Assembly (NCBI GenBank): GCA_903901045.1 | Contig: CAIUPP010000060.1 | Span: 132,661-196,660, forward strand | Length of the DNA stretch: 64,000 nt | Direction of reading: 5' to 3' | Source: an uncultured Planctomycetota bacterium | Lineage (GTDB): Bacteria; Planctomycetota; Brocadiia; CAIUPP01 | In this document: positions 17,303 to 26,189 of the stretch, one piece after another | How positions within the stretch are numbered: the first letter of the stretch is position 1 | Layout: every line of letters begins with the position of its first letter | Program-made: the position numbers and the translations under genes | Notes under the pieces: model-generated | Seen by the model: the letters and a program-made list of their open reading frames with translations, nothing else | The model's database searches: none | What the model was told of the DNA's origin: nothing

Positions 17303-17962
17303 CTACTTGGCTCCCGGTGCGAGGAAAAGCAGCTCACCAAAATGCTGCGGGCGGTGGAAGTCGATCTTGAGCGTCGGAGACCAGGCGGAATACTCGTCGC
17401 ACCTGGGGAGATGGTCAATCCGGTACAGGTTCATGCGCCAGCGGTCGCCGGGTTTGGGGGGAATATTCGGGGCGTCATGCATCTGGTGGAACGGGATGGC
17501 CATTTCGCAATTCCAGGACTTCGTGCGGCGGTTCCGGTCGCGTTCGATGTGGACCGCCGTGCGCAGCCCGACGCAGTCCCAGTCCTGAAGGAAGTGAATG
17601 CCGGGGCTGCGGGAATCGTTCAGGACGTACAGGTCGAAAATGACGTTCAGCGGGGAGACCTCGATCTCCATGTACGAGCGCTGCTTGCGCGTGGGGTCGA
17701 TGAAGATCTCAACGGCCTCCTCCCCGCAAACCGGATCGTCGCGATGGGTAAAGGCCCCCCAGGCGTCTTTGTCCTCGCAGTGGAATGCGACATAGAGATA
17801 GTCGTCGTCATACAGGAGCCGCACTTCCGTGGGCTGTTTAGGGGGCTTTCCCGTGTCGGCCAGAACCAGGGAGGCCGGCGTCGCCTGCTTCCAGACAGCG
17901 GGGCGGATCATTCCGTCGATGGCGGGGCGCTTGCGCGTCTTGCGGCAGCGGTAAAGGGGCAT
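17303..17962 (-). CDS. CBM9/DOMON-like carbohydrate-binding protein
   Basis: A 219-aa single-domain protein. The ATG at 17962 follows AAGGA; a longer in-frame ATG at 17989 lacks a good site. It shows the CBM9-like pattern RPAIDGMIRPAVWKQATPA, then VRLLYDDDYLYVAFHCED, EEAVEIFIDP, SWNCEMAIPFHQM and a final HFGELLF. This matches the C-terminal domain of the 853-aa DUF4838 protein, but here it stands alone. No export signal is visible, so it may act in the cytoplasm or leave by another route. It is first in a minus-strand pair with the esterase. Confidence 0.8.
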   Translation of the reverse strand: MPLYRCRKTRKRPAIDGMIRPAVWKQATPASLVLADTGKPPKQPTEVRLLYDDDYLYVAFHCEDKDAWGAFTHRDDPVCGEEAVEIFIDPTRKQRSYMEIEVSPLNVIFDLYVLNDSRSPGIHFLQDWDCVGLRTAVHIERDRNRRTKSWNCEMAIPFHQMHDAPNIPPKPGDRWRMNLYRIDHLPRCDEYSAWSPTLKIDFHRPQHFGELLFLAPGAK

Positions 17963-18068
17963 CACGTGTTCCTTGTTTCGAGGATACATTATGATACGCT
18001 TGAGTAACGCTGAGCAGCATTGTACCCGAGGGGGAGTTTCCTCTACAACCCATTGCAGGAAGGCGAAC

Positions 18069-18098
18069 TTGACAGAAGCGACATGCCTGACCTATCCT
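18069..18098 (+). promoter_or_regulatory. Candidate sigma70-type promoter of the kinase gene
   Basis: A perfect TTGACA at 18069 and TATCCT at 18093-18098, spaced by 18 nt, 39 nt ahead of the kinase start. Confidence 0.55.
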
Positions 18099-18136
18099 CA
18101 ATTCATGAGCCGAACTGAGAATTGCCGGGAGCCCGC

Positions 18137-21100
18137 ATGATGTCCGAGAAGCAGCCTGAGCAGAAACCCACGCCCGAATTGCCCTTCACCCCTCCCAGGC
18201 GGGTCGGGAACTATGAGGTGATCTGCAAGATTGGCGCCGGGGGCATGGGGGCGGTCTACAAGGCCCGCCACGCCAAGCTGGACAGCTTCGCGGCCATCAA
18301 ATTCCTCACCCCCTCGCTGACCCGCAACGACCTCTTCGTCAAGCGCTTCGAGAGCGAAGCGCACCTCGCCGCGCAACTGACTTCCCCCTACAGCGGCCAT
18401 ACGTACGACGTCGGCGAGGTGGAGGGAATCCATTACATCGTGATGGAGTACGTGGAAGGGGAGACCGTCGGCACTCTTCTCGACCGCGGCGGGAAGTTGT
18501 CCGATCAGGATGCGCTGGGGATTATTGAGAACGTGGCCCAGGCCCTCCAGGAAGCGCATGAACTGGGGATCATCCACCGCGACATCAAGCCGGAAAACAT
18601 CATGGTGACGCGGCGCGGCATCCCCAAACTGATGGACTTGGGCTCGGCCAAGCAGATCACCGGTCCCGACCTGCACTTGACGATTCCGGGCTTCACCATC
18701 GGCACCCCCAGTTTCATGTCTCCCGAGCAGGCGCAGGGGCAGTTGGACGTCGACATGCGCAGCGATATCTACTCCCTCGGCGCGACGCTCTATCGCATGG
18801 TGGTCGGCGAGGTTCCTTTCAAGGGGCCCACGCCGCTGAGCGTGATGCACAAGATCGCTACGCTGCCGGCGCCGGACCCGCTGACGCTGAACCCCGCCGT
18901 CTCCCCGCAGGTGGGCGCGGTCATCTGCAAGATGATGGCCACCCGCCGCGAGGAGCGATTCCAGACCATGGCGGAGGTGATCCGTAACATCCAGGCTCTT
19001 CGCGCCGGCCAGAACACGGGGCTGGAGTACAAGAGCTCCACGAACCTCCTGCGCGGGGAGGTCACCGAGAACACAACCCCCGTTGTCCCCTGGCATCCGC
19101 TGATCCCGCCCGGCCGGAAATTCGCGTGGTCAAGGCGCACGCTTTGGATAGGCGCGGGGGCGGGAATTGCGCTCCTCCTCCTGGGAGGAGTCCTGCTTCT
19201 CACTCAGTCGCACCGGGGCGCCAAACCGGCCACGACCGCACTGCCGCTGGTTCCCGGCGCGCAGCGGGGGGGCGCTCCCTCCGCCGACGCGGCGGTTCGT
19301 TCCGTCCGCAGCGCTGCCGCAACCCTCGTCGCTGCGGCGCGCGGGGATTGGAGCGTGGCCCTTGAGAATGCGCATGGAGCGGTCGCGATCAGCGATGCCG
19401 AGCCGACCTACAAGGAGTTGCAGAACCTGGTGGAGGAGGGTGCGCGCGCAGCGGATGCTCGCGCCGCCGCGGCGCGCATCTGCGGGGGGGATGGGAGTTC
19501 CTCGCCTGGCTTCGCCGCGCTCGACGCGCAGTATGCCGGCCTGCGAAAAACGCTGGGAGGGTTGGACGCAACCAAGCTCATGAGGCGGCAGCTTCAGCCT
19601 TTGACGGCAACCCTGGGAGACCTGGAGCAGGGATTCCGCAAGCTGGCGGAGGAGGAGCAGGCGAAGCGGGAGACGGCGACGCGCGTGGCCAGAGAACGTA
19701 CGGCCGTCCTCAGCGCCGGCAAGGAGGGGAACTGGAAGGGGATGGCGGCGCTCGCGGAAACCGTCCCCGTCAGCGATGAAGTCCGCCAGAAGTTGAAGGA
19801 GACCGCCGCGGCGGGTGAACAGGCCGCCGCCGCGCGCGCCAGGGCGCTCGGTTTCGTTCCCAAAGGGGGCGTCCCTTCTCCCGCCTGCGCCACGGCCGAC
19901 AAACAGTACGCGGGCCTTTGCAGGGACCTTGCGGCGCTGGATCCCTCGAAGCTTGACGCGACCGCGCTGGGGCTTTTTGCCGCGGGATTCAACGAAGCTC
20001 GGGACGCGTTCAAAAAAGCCGCCGATGAGGAGCAGAGGAAGAATGAGGCAGCGGACAAGTTGGCACACGTGATGGCCGCGCTGCTGACTTCGGCGGGTGA
20101 GGGGGAGTGGAAGCGGATGGGGGAACTCGCCGGAGAGGCTGGAGTGAGCGCCGAACTGCGCCAGAAGTTGAAGCAAGTCGCCGACGCGGGAGAGCAGGCG
20201 GCGAAGGCGCGCGGCCAGGCCGAATCCCTCCTTCCGGAAGGCGCGGCGTCGCCGGCTGAGAATGACGCTGCGGAAAAGCAGTACGCCGGGTTGCGGCAGA
20301 AACTGGCGGCGCTGAACCCCGCTGCCCTCGATGCGGCGGCGCTCCTGCCGTTCGTCACCGGGTTGAATGCCGCCCGCGACGCCTTCGGCCAGGCGGCGCG
20401 GCACGCCTTCGAGGCGGCCTATCCGGCGCTGCGTCAGCCTATTCAGGGCGGGAATACGCTGCCGGGATTCCTGCAGCTTCGCGCGGCGCAACTGAAGCAC
20501 GCCGAACTTCCCTTCGTCGCGGAACTGACGGCAAAAAACGATCCGAAGGGGGAGTGCGTGGCGATTGCCGGCGCTCTTGCCGAGAGCAAAGCCAACGCTG
20601 CGGAATATGCCTCCGCAGCCGACGCCTCCGAGGCGCGCCATTCCCTTGACGACGCGCTGAGCCGATGCGACCGCGTCGCAGCCGATCCCAATTTCAAAGA
20701 GGCTGCCCCCATCTTGCGCAGCGAAGTGCTGCGCCGCCGCGCCATCGCGTGCGAGGCAAGCGCCAACCCGGCGGGCATGCTGGCCAGCGGGTGGCTCCTG
20801 CTTCAGGCGGGCGACGCGGAGGCCCAGCCGCTCATCGACCGCGCCACCCAGCTTTTCATCGACCAACTCGGAGTCGCCTTGGATGAAAAAGGGGAGGCCG
20901 CCGTGGAGCGCATTCGCTCGGCGGCGGCTGAACTGGGCGCGGCGGCCCTGGCTCCCGCCCGCAAGGCGCTGTGCGACGCCCTGTTGGCGTCGAAGCTCGG
21001 TGAGCGCATCTGGCGCGAGCCGCAAGCGCTGCGCGAATGGCTGCTCCAAGTGGGCCCGATCAGCCCGGCCGGCATGGTCCGCGTCCCCGCCGGAAGCTTT

Positions 21101-21859
21101 CCTCTCGGGGAGGAGTACGGCGGCCCCGCCGCGCTGACGCCCCCGTCCTCTCCGCAGCATTGGGTCGACCTGGAGGAGTTCTATATGGACTCCACGGAGG
21201 TCACGCAGGAGCAGTTCCAGCGGTTCGTGGATGCGGGAGGCTATGGGCGCGACGAGTACTGGACGGCCGCCGACGGAGTCGACCGCACCCTGTTTGTGGA
21301 CTCCTCCGGCAAGCCCGGTCCGGCTTCCTGGCAGGAGGGGCGCTTCCCCGCCGGTTTTGAGAAGCGGCCCGTGACGGGGCTCTCCTGGTGCGAAGCGGCG
21401 GCCTTCGCCGCATGGTCCGGGAAAATCCTTCCCACGGAGGAGCAATGGGAATGCGCCGCGGTGGGCTCGCCCCCGAACGAGCCGAAAGGGCGTTTCACCA
21501 AGAGCGATTTCCCCTGGGGGGAGCGCTATCTCAAAGGGGCCGCGGAATTGGATGACAGCGGCGACGCCGCGCCTCTGGATGTCGGCGCCAGGCCGCTGGA
21601 CAAGGGGCCGCTGGGCTGCTTTGACATGGCCGGCAACGTGCGGGAGTGGACGCTCTCATCGTACGACGCGTATCCGCAGACCGCTTGCAAGGACCGCGAC
21701 TTCGGCACGGGGTTGATTGTCGTGCGAGGCGCCAGCCTCAAAGATCCGCCCTCCAGCGCCTCTCCCATGGCGCGCCGCGCGCGGGACAAAGCCAGCCGCG
21801 ACGAGAGCATCGGCTTCCGATGCGCCTGGGTTTCTCCCGTCACGCCGCGCGGGGATTAG
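18137..21859 (+). CDS. Ser/Thr protein kinase, membrane-spanning, with C-terminal FGE/SUMF1-like domain
   Basis: A 1240-aa receptor-like kinase. GGGAG precedes ATGATG at 18137; the second ATG is equally possible. The kinase domain spans about 25-290, with glycine loop GAGGMGAVYK, K55 in AIKFL, catalytic HRDIKPEN (D149), metal D167 in DLG and SDIYSLG. A transmembrane helix at about 337-358 (GAGIALLLLGGVLLL) follows. The outside part begins with three helical repeats of about 125 residues near 392, 521 and 645, each with E/GxWxxMAxLA, LxQKLKE and KQYAGL motifs. The last 260 residues are a sulfatase-modifying-factor fold (GMVRVPAGSFPLG, FDMAGNVREW, GFRCAW). The catalytic Cys pair of true formylglycine enzymes is absent, so ligand binding is more likely. 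Confidence 0.9.
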   Translation: MMSEKQPEQKPTPELPFTPPRRVGNYEVICKIGAGGMGAVYKARHAKLDSFAAIKFLTPSLTRNDLFVKRFESEAHLAAQLTSPYSGHTYDVGEVEGIHYIVMEYVEGETVGTLLDRGGKLSDQDALGIIENVAQALQEAHELGIIHRDIKPENIMVTRRGIPKLMDLGSAKQITGPDLHLTIPGFTIGTPSFMSPEQAQGQLDVDMRSDIYSLGATLYRMVVGEVPFKGPTPLSVMHKIATLPAPDPLTLNPAVSPQVGAVICKMMATRREERFQTMAEVIRNIQALRAGQNTGLEYKSSTNLLRGEVTENTTPVVPWHPLIPPGRKFAWSRRTLWIGAGAGIALLLLGGVLLLTQSHRGAKPATTALPLVPGAQRGGAPSADAAVRSVRSAAATLVAAARGDWSVALENAHGAVAISDAEPTYKELQNLVEEGARAADARAAAARICGGDGSSSPGFAALDAQYAGLRKTLGGLDATKLMRRQLQPLTATLGDLEQGFRKLAEEEQAKRETATRVARERTAVLSAGKEGNWKGMAALAETVPVSDEVRQKLKETAAAGEQAAAARARALGFVPKGGVPSPACATADKQYAGLCRDLAALDPSKLDATALGLFAAGFNEARDAFKKAADEEQRKNEAADKLAHVMAALLTSAGEGEWKRMGELAGEAGVSAELRQKLKQVADAGEQAAKARGQAESLLPEGAASPAENDAAEKQYAGLRQKLAALNPAALDAAALLPFVTGLNAARDAFGQAARHAFEAAYPALRQPIQGGNTLPGFLQLRAAQLKHAELPFVAELTAKNDPKGECVAIAGALAESKANAAEYASAADASEARHSLDDALSRCDRVAADPNFKEAAPILRSEVLRRRAIACEASANPAGMLASGWLLLQAGDAEAQPLIDRATQLFIDQLGVALDEKGEAAVERIRSAAAELGAAALAPARKALCDALLASKLGERIWREPQALREWLLQVGPISPAGMVRVPAGSFPLGEEYGGPAALTPPSSPQHWVDLEEFYMDSTEVTQEQFQRFVDAGGYGRDEYWTAADGVDRTLFVDSSGKPGPASWQEGRFPAGFEKRPVTGLSWCEAAAFAAWSGKILPTEEQWECAAVGSPPNEPKGRFTKSDFPWGERYLKGAAELDDSGDAAPLDVGARPLDKGPLGCFDMAGNVREWTLSSYDAYPQTACKDRDFGTGLIVVRGASLKDPPSSASPMARRARDKASRDESIGFRCAWVSPVTPRGD

Positions 21860-21867
21860 CGCATTAC

Positions 21868-21896
21868 TTGACACGCCGCCCCGGAGCGCGTAAAAG
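21868..21896 (+). promoter_or_regulatory. Candidate sigma70-type promoter of the lipoprotein operon
   Basis: TTGACA at 21868-21873 and TAAAAG at 21891-21896, spaced by 17 nt, 40 nt ahead of the lipoprotein ATG. Confidence 0.55.
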
Positions 21897-21936
21897 ACGT
21901 TCTGTGCGGGCCAACCAGGGATGAAGGAGGTTCGAT

Positions 21937-22461
21937 ATGACGCGCTGGATGATGCTGCTGTGCCTTGCGTGCGCAATCGTCGTGCCGGCGGGGTGCGCCA
22001 CTCGCGGACAGGTCACTGAAATCAACACCCATGTCGGCAAGTTGAGCGCCCGAGTCGACGCCGATGAAAAGCAGGCCGCCGACCGCAGCGCCCGCATCGA
22101 GGCGCTGGAGAAGCAGCAGGCCCTCCTGGCTGGCCGCCTTGACGCGCTGGAGAAGCTGGCTGGCGCGATGGATGTGCGGTTGATCGCGATTGAAAAGCTG
22201 AGCATCGATCTGGATGCCCGCATCAAGAACGCCGAGAAGCTTTCCTCCGAAGCCGCCAAGCAGGAGCAGGCCACGGCGGCGGAACTGGAGGCGGTCAAGG
22301 TCGAGGTGAAGCAGGTCGCCGGCATCGCGACGAAATCCCATGAACTCTTCATCAAGAGCATGGAGAACCTCCGCGAACTCTACAAGCGGCAGTACGACGC
22401 GATCGATGAAATTCTGAACCGGGCAGGGCCCGTCGCGACGCCTCCGGCCGCGCCGAAATGA
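21937..22461 (+). CDS. Coiled-coil outer-membrane-type lipoprotein
   Basis: A 174-aa protein with a lipobox: hydrophobic MLLCLACAIVV then VPAG-C at residue 20, so it is predicted to be lipid-anchored. Almost all of the mature part (about 25-155) is heptad-patterned helix (VGKLSARVDADEKQ, LAGRLDALEKLAG, LDARIKNAEKL), a long coiled coil. It ends with a Pro/Ala tail. Major murein-type lipoproteins and cell-envelope spacers look like this, but no family is certain. AAGGAGG precedes the start. Its stop overlaps the next start (ATGA). Confidence 0.75.
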   Translation: MTRWMMLLCLACAIVVPAGCATRGQVTEINTHVGKLSARVDADEKQAADRSARIEALEKQQALLAGRLDALEKLAGAMDVRLIAIEKLSIDLDARIKNAEKLSSEAAKQEQATAAELEAVKVEVKQVAGIATKSHELFIKSMENLRELYKRQYDAIDEILNRAGPVATPPAAPK

Positions 22462-23792
22462 CGCCTGCGATGAGCGCTGAAAACGAACGGAGCATCTTCG
22501 GACGGACCTTCTTCTGCGAATGCGGCAAGACCCACACGGTCCAGCCGCGCGAAGTCCTCTACGCGCGCGGCGCGGCGGAGCAATTCCCCGCCCTGTGCGC
22601 GCGAGCCGTTTCCGGCCGGCGCGTGACGCTATTGATGGATGAGCGCACGCGCGCGGTCGCGGGGCGCGAGCTTGGCCGAAGCCTGGCGGGTGGCGGTTGG
22701 CAGGTCAGCGAAATTCTCGTCCCGGACCCGTCGAGGGGACACTCTCCGATCTGCGACGACCTGACGAAGGACGCGCTGTCGGCGCGGATAGGGGAGACGG
22801 ACCTGTTCGTCCCGGTCGGCGGCGGCGTCATGACCGACCTGGCCCGCTGGATCGCGGAGGACCGCGCGCTGCCCTTCGTCAGCTTTGCGACGGCGGCCAG
22901 CATGAACGGCTATGCCAGCGCCAGCATCGCCGGGACCGTGCGCGGAGTGAAGAGCCTCCTCTATGCGCGCCCCCCGCTGGCCATCGCCGCCGACCCGGCC
23001 ATCATCGAGCGCGCTCCGCTCGAATTGACCGCGTCCGGCCTGGGGGATGTGCTGGCCAAGCCGGTCAGCACCGCCGATTGGCGCCTCAACGAACTCGTGT
23101 TCGGCGACTACTACTGCGCGCGTTCCGCAGGGCTCATCGCCGAAATAGAACCGCTGTATGCCGACCATCCCGAGCAGATCAGGGCGCGCGAGCCGAAAGC
23201 GATGCAGGGACTGTTCGACGCGCTCCTGCTCACCGGGGTTTCCATGAGCATGGCGGGCACTTCCGCGCCCTGCTCCGGCGGAGAACACATGGTCAGCCAC
23301 TCGCTGGACATGATGGCCTCGCTCGACGGAACCGAACATGACCTGCACGGCCGGCAGGTGGGGGTGGGCACCCTCCTTGCTTCCGAGTTATATCGCCGAG
23401 TCCTGGCGGTCGAATCCCCCTTGTTCCGCGCGCCTCCCCCTGAGATTGACCGGCCCTTCTGGGGCCGCCTCGCGGATGGGGTGGCGGCGGAGTATGGCGG
23501 AAAGGTCGGACGCCTCCGGGAGGCGGCGCAGACGCTGCGGCAAAAGGAACGTTGGAACCTCCTGCGCGAAACGCTCACCCCCATGCTTCGCACGCCGGAG
23601 AACCTGCGCGAATGCCTCTCGCGCGCCGGTGCGGCGTACAAGGCGGAGCAGATCAAGAGCGCCAAACAGCGCCTTCTCCAGGCGTTTCTTCACGGGCACG
23701 AGATTCGGTCCCGCTTCACCATCCTCGACCTTGCGCGCCTCGTCGGCGTCATGCCGGAGGCCGCAGGGGAGATCGTTGAGGAATGGAGCTGA
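22458..23792 (+). CDS. sn-Glycerol-1-phosphate-dehydrogenase-like enzyme (Fe-ADH_2/AraM type)
   Basis: A 444-aa enzyme of the dehydroquinate-synthase/iron-alcohol-dehydrogenase superfamily. Seen: the NAD-binding GGGVMTD loop, SFATAASMNGYAS, metal ligand Asp in LGDVLAK, first His in CSGGEHMVSH and second His in LHGRQVGVG. These match bacterial AraM/EgsA-like glycerol-1-phosphate dehydrogenases, which convert dihydroxyacetone phosphate to sn-glycerol-1-phosphate with NAD(P)H and Zn or Ni. At 444 aa it is longer than the usual 350-400, with a helical C-terminal part. It is translationally coupled to the lipoprotein gene, hinting at an envelope role. Substrate is inferred from family only. Confidence 0.8.
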   Translation: MTPAMSAENERSIFGRTFFCECGKTHTVQPREVLYARGAAEQFPALCARAVSGRRVTLLMDERTRAVAGRELGRSLAGGGWQVSEILVPDPSRGHSPICDDLTKDALSARIGETDLFVPVGGGVMTDLARWIAEDRALPFVSFATAASMNGYASASIAGTVRGVKSLLYARPPLAIAADPAIIERAPLELTASGLGDVLAKPVSTADWRLNELVFGDYYCARSAGLIAEIEPLYADHPEQIRAREPKAMQGLFDALLLTGVSMSMAGTSAPCSGGEHMVSHSLDMMASLDGTEHDLHGRQVGVGTLLASELYRRVLAVESPLFRAPPPEIDRPFWGRLADGVAAEYGGKVGRLREAAQTLRQKERWNLLRETLTPMLRTPENLRECLSRAGAAYKAEQIKSAKQRLLQAFLHGHEIRSRFTILDLARLVGVMPEAAGEIVEEWS

Positions 23793-23893
23793 AAGCGGCC
23801 GCAAGCTGTTGCCGGGTGAAGGGCCTCCTCCGGCAATATCCCAGTCCCTCCCGCGTCTGACCCATTGTGCGCTAAGTTATGTCCGGGCATGAC

Positions 23894-23921
23894 TTGCGAA
23901 TTCCCGACGGAATGGTATGAT
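23894..23921 (+). promoter_or_regulatory. Candidate sigma70-type promoter of the HAF-repeat gene
   Basis: TTGCGA at 23894-23899 and TATGAT at 23916-23921 with a 16-nt spacer, 60 nt ahead of the gene. Confidence 0.45.
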
Positions 23922-23981
23922 GCTCATCAAACGACCGCACTTATATTCCATGTGCTACATTTTTTTTCGAGGAGAATGGCG

Positions 23982-25352
23982 ATGAGGAGCCGGAATGTCG
24001 TGGCCGCCGCATGCGGCGCTTTGCTGATCGCGGTTCAGTCATGGGCTGCGCCTGCGCCCAGTATATATGATGTCACAAACCTCGGCGTGCTGTTCGATGG
24101 AACGGAAAGCTACGCCAGGGCGATCAACGCCCAGGGGCAGGTCGTCGGATTCGGCACGATCGCGAGCGAGGTCCCCGAGACTCACGCGTTCCTCTGGCAG
24201 AAGGGGGATATGTTCGACCTGGGGACGTTGGGCGGCGGCTACAGCGAGGCCTTTGGAATCAACAACAGAGGCTTCGTCGTTGGCGAGTCGGCCAGTGAAC
24301 CCTTGGGGAGCTCCGTCGTTGGCGAGCCGGCCGGGCAAGAAATAGGGATTCACGCCTTCGTCTGGCAGCCGACGGACAAGCGGCCGCCTAAGGGGCATAC
24401 CAAGAAGGGGAAAGCCGCACAGCCGGAGTTCGGCGTGATGGTCGACCTGGGCGTGCTGAATGAGTCATACATCAACAGCACAGCCAGAGGCATCAACGAT
24501 TCCCTGGATATCGTGGGCGGTTCTTCCGGATTCGAAGTGCCTACCCGCGCGGTTAAGTTCAGCTATAGCTCCAGCAAGCACGCTGTCGGATCTCGCGTGG
24601 ACCTCGGCACGCTGGGCGGCGATAACAGCATGGCGTTCGCTATCAGGGGAAGCGGCTCCATAGTGGGGACGGCGGAAACGGGCTTCGATGAACTCCAGGC
24701 TACCCCCACGACCAGCGGTCAACAGTTCGGGAACTCTCAAGCGTTCATCCGGAAGCACGCTCAGGAGATGCAGGAGCTTGACCCGCTGCCGGGCGAGGAT
24801 GTGGGCGGCGTGGCTTTTGCCGTCAATGACGGCGGAACCGTCGTCGGCGCCTGCACCACCCCGTATCTTCTCCCCGTCGGCGAAGCTGTGGCCGACATGG
24901 CGACGCTGTGGAACCCCGGCAAAATCCCCCAGTCGCTTGGGACGCTTCCGGGCTATGAGAGCGACGCTCTTGGAATCAATAACTCCAACGTCGTCGTCGG
25001 GCATTTGACCGCAGTCGGATCTATTGGCGCGATTAACGGGCCGAAGAAGATACTGGAACCCTCCCTTGATCGGGCCTTCATCTGGCAGGATGGAATCGGT
25101 ATTCTCGATCTGAATACTCTGATCTCCCCGGACTCCGGTTGGGTCCTGCTGGCCGCCTACGGCATCAACGACAAGGGCTGGATCGTCGGCGATGGGCTGT
25201 TCTATGGGGAATACCGCGCGTTTCTCCTGAAGCCGGTGAAGGCGTTCGGTCCGGTCGAGACGACGTCCACGACGACCACGACCACGACCACGACGACCAC
25301 CACCACGACTTCTGACAGCGAGAGCACGACGACAACCACGCTGGGTGACTAA
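23982..25352 (+). CDS. HAF-repeat extracellular protein with poly-threonine tail
   Basis: A 456-aa secreted protein. I choose the ATG at 23982 (7 nt after GAGGAG) over that at 23976. The signal peptide is MRSRNVVAAACGALLIAVQSWA. The body repeats the HAF-family unit LGTLGG..SxAxGINxxGxVVGxS (for example VDLGTLGGDNSMAFAIRGSG and LGINNSNVVVGH) about eight to nine times, a propeller-like fold of unknown function. The last ~35 residues are almost pure threonine with a DSES break, like linkers that are O-glycosylated or span the cell wall. No sorting motif follows. A strong terminator sits 25 nt downstream. Confidence 0.8.
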   Translation: MRSRNVVAAACGALLIAVQSWAAPAPSIYDVTNLGVLFDGTESYARAINAQGQVVGFGTIASEVPETHAFLWQKGDMFDLGTLGGGYSEAFGINNRGFVVGESASEPLGSSVVGEPAGQEIGIHAFVWQPTDKRPPKGHTKKGKAAQPEFGVMVDLGVLNESYINSTARGINDSLDIVGGSSGFEVPTRAVKFSYSSSKHAVGSRVDLGTLGGDNSMAFAIRGSGSIVGTAETGFDELQATPTTSGQQFGNSQAFIRKHAQEMQELDPLPGEDVGGVAFAVNDGGTVVGACTTPYLLPVGEAVADMATLWNPGKIPQSLGTLPGYESDALGINNSNVVVGHLTAVGSIGAINGPKKILEPSLDRAFIWQDGIGILDLNTLISPDSGWVLLAAYGINDKGWIVGDGLFYGEYRAFLLKPVKAFGPVETTSTTTTTTTTTTTTTTSDSESTTTTTLGD

Positions 25353-25376
25353 GCAGCAAGTTCGCAGTTTCGATAG

Positions 25377-25420
25377 ACCGCCCTCGGGCCGGAGCATGGG
25401 CCCGAGGGCGGTTTCATTTA
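25377..25420 (+). terminator. Rho-independent terminator
   Basis: A perfect 14-bp stem (25377-25390 with 25399-25412), 8-nt loop, then TTTCATTTA. It ends the HAF gene and lies between convergent genes. Confidence 0.8.
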
Positions 25421-25484
25421 CAACAGGGGGGGCTGGGCCAGTCGTGCGGGGCGCGCTGTGTGGAGCGGCGGCAGCGAATGCAGG

Positions 25485-26189
25485 TCAATGGCCGCCTGGG
25501 GCATCCAGCCAGGTTTCCCAGCCGGTCAATCCTGTGCCGGGGTCCACGGACGCCAGGCTGTACCAATCGAAGTGCAGTATGTCCGCTCCACCCGGCATGA
25601 AGGGGGTCCACAGAATGCTGCCGTCGGCATACAGCACGTGCGCCCCGCGCGCGCCGTGGTTGAACCGGTGGCTGTCCAGCATCGTGTACTCCGTCACCAG
25701 CGCATGGTACGTTCCCGCGTTGTCCTTCTCCGCGCGTTTGGCGGAGTTCTGCCGGTAGAGGTAGCTGGACAGGACGTTGGCCGACGGGTTCTGCCAGTTG
25801 ATGGTTCCCGTCGTGCTCTTCCAGCCGTTCGGGGCGATCATCTGGGCCCAGTTGGCTTCGCGCTCGAAGAACACCTCCGGCTCTTCGACGTAGTCGGAGG
25901 CCATCAGCCCCAAGCCGCGTTTCGCGCCGTACTCGCCCGTCCAGAGACTGTTGGTTTGAACGTTGGCCAGGGCGACCCCGCCGGGTTCGAGGCTGTCGAT
26001 GGGGAGATAGTGGTAGGTCGTGTAATACAACTGCATCGCATTGCGGATCTGGTAGAGGTTGCTGGCGCAGAGCACCTGCCGCGCGTTGGAACGAGCGGTC
26101 AGAAGCACCGGCGTCAGCGTCGCCGCCAGCGAGGCGAAGATCGCCAGCACCACGACCAGTTCGATCAGCGTCAATCCGCGTCGGCTCAT
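25485..26189 (-). CDS. Type IV pilin-like prepilin protein
   Basis: A 234-aa protein with a type III signal: short leader MSRRG then LTLIELVVVLAIFASLAA, with Glu at mature position 5, as needed for prepilin peptidase processing. The first mature residue is Leu, not the usual Phe/Met. The remainder has a pseudopilin-like C-terminal domain (ADGSILWTPFMPGG), similar in style to the DUF1559-like proteins common in planctomycetes. Its start overlaps the upstream gene's stop by 4 nt (ATGA), so it is coupled to the membrane protein behind it. Role: pseudopilus, secretion or surface display; the particular one is not known. Confidence 0.8.
   Translation of the reverse strand: MSRRGLTLIELVVVLAIFASLAATLTPVLLTARSNARQVLCASNLYQIRNAMQLYYTTYHYLPIDSLEPGGVALANVQTNSLWTGEYGAKRGLGLMASDYVEEPEVFFEREANWAQMIAPNGWKSTTGTINWQNPSANVLSSYLYRQNSAKRAEKDNAGTYHALVTEYTMLDSHRFNHGARGAHVLYADGSILWTPFMPGGADILHFDWYSLASVDPGTGLTGWETWLDAPGGH

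Noticed and set aside
19130-21445. Minus-strand open frame opposite the kinase
   Set aside because: Antisense to the helical repeats and FGE domain, which show internal repeat structure in the plus frame.
20990-21859. Formylglycine-generating enzyme activity for the kinase C-terminus
   Set aside because: The fold matches, but the active-site Cys pair is absent near the C-terminus (only the Cys in GFRCAW).
25256-25335. Repeated ACGACC tract as a possible microsatellite or CRISPR-like repeat
   Set aside because: It is in frame in the HAF gene and encodes the threonine tail; no spacers.
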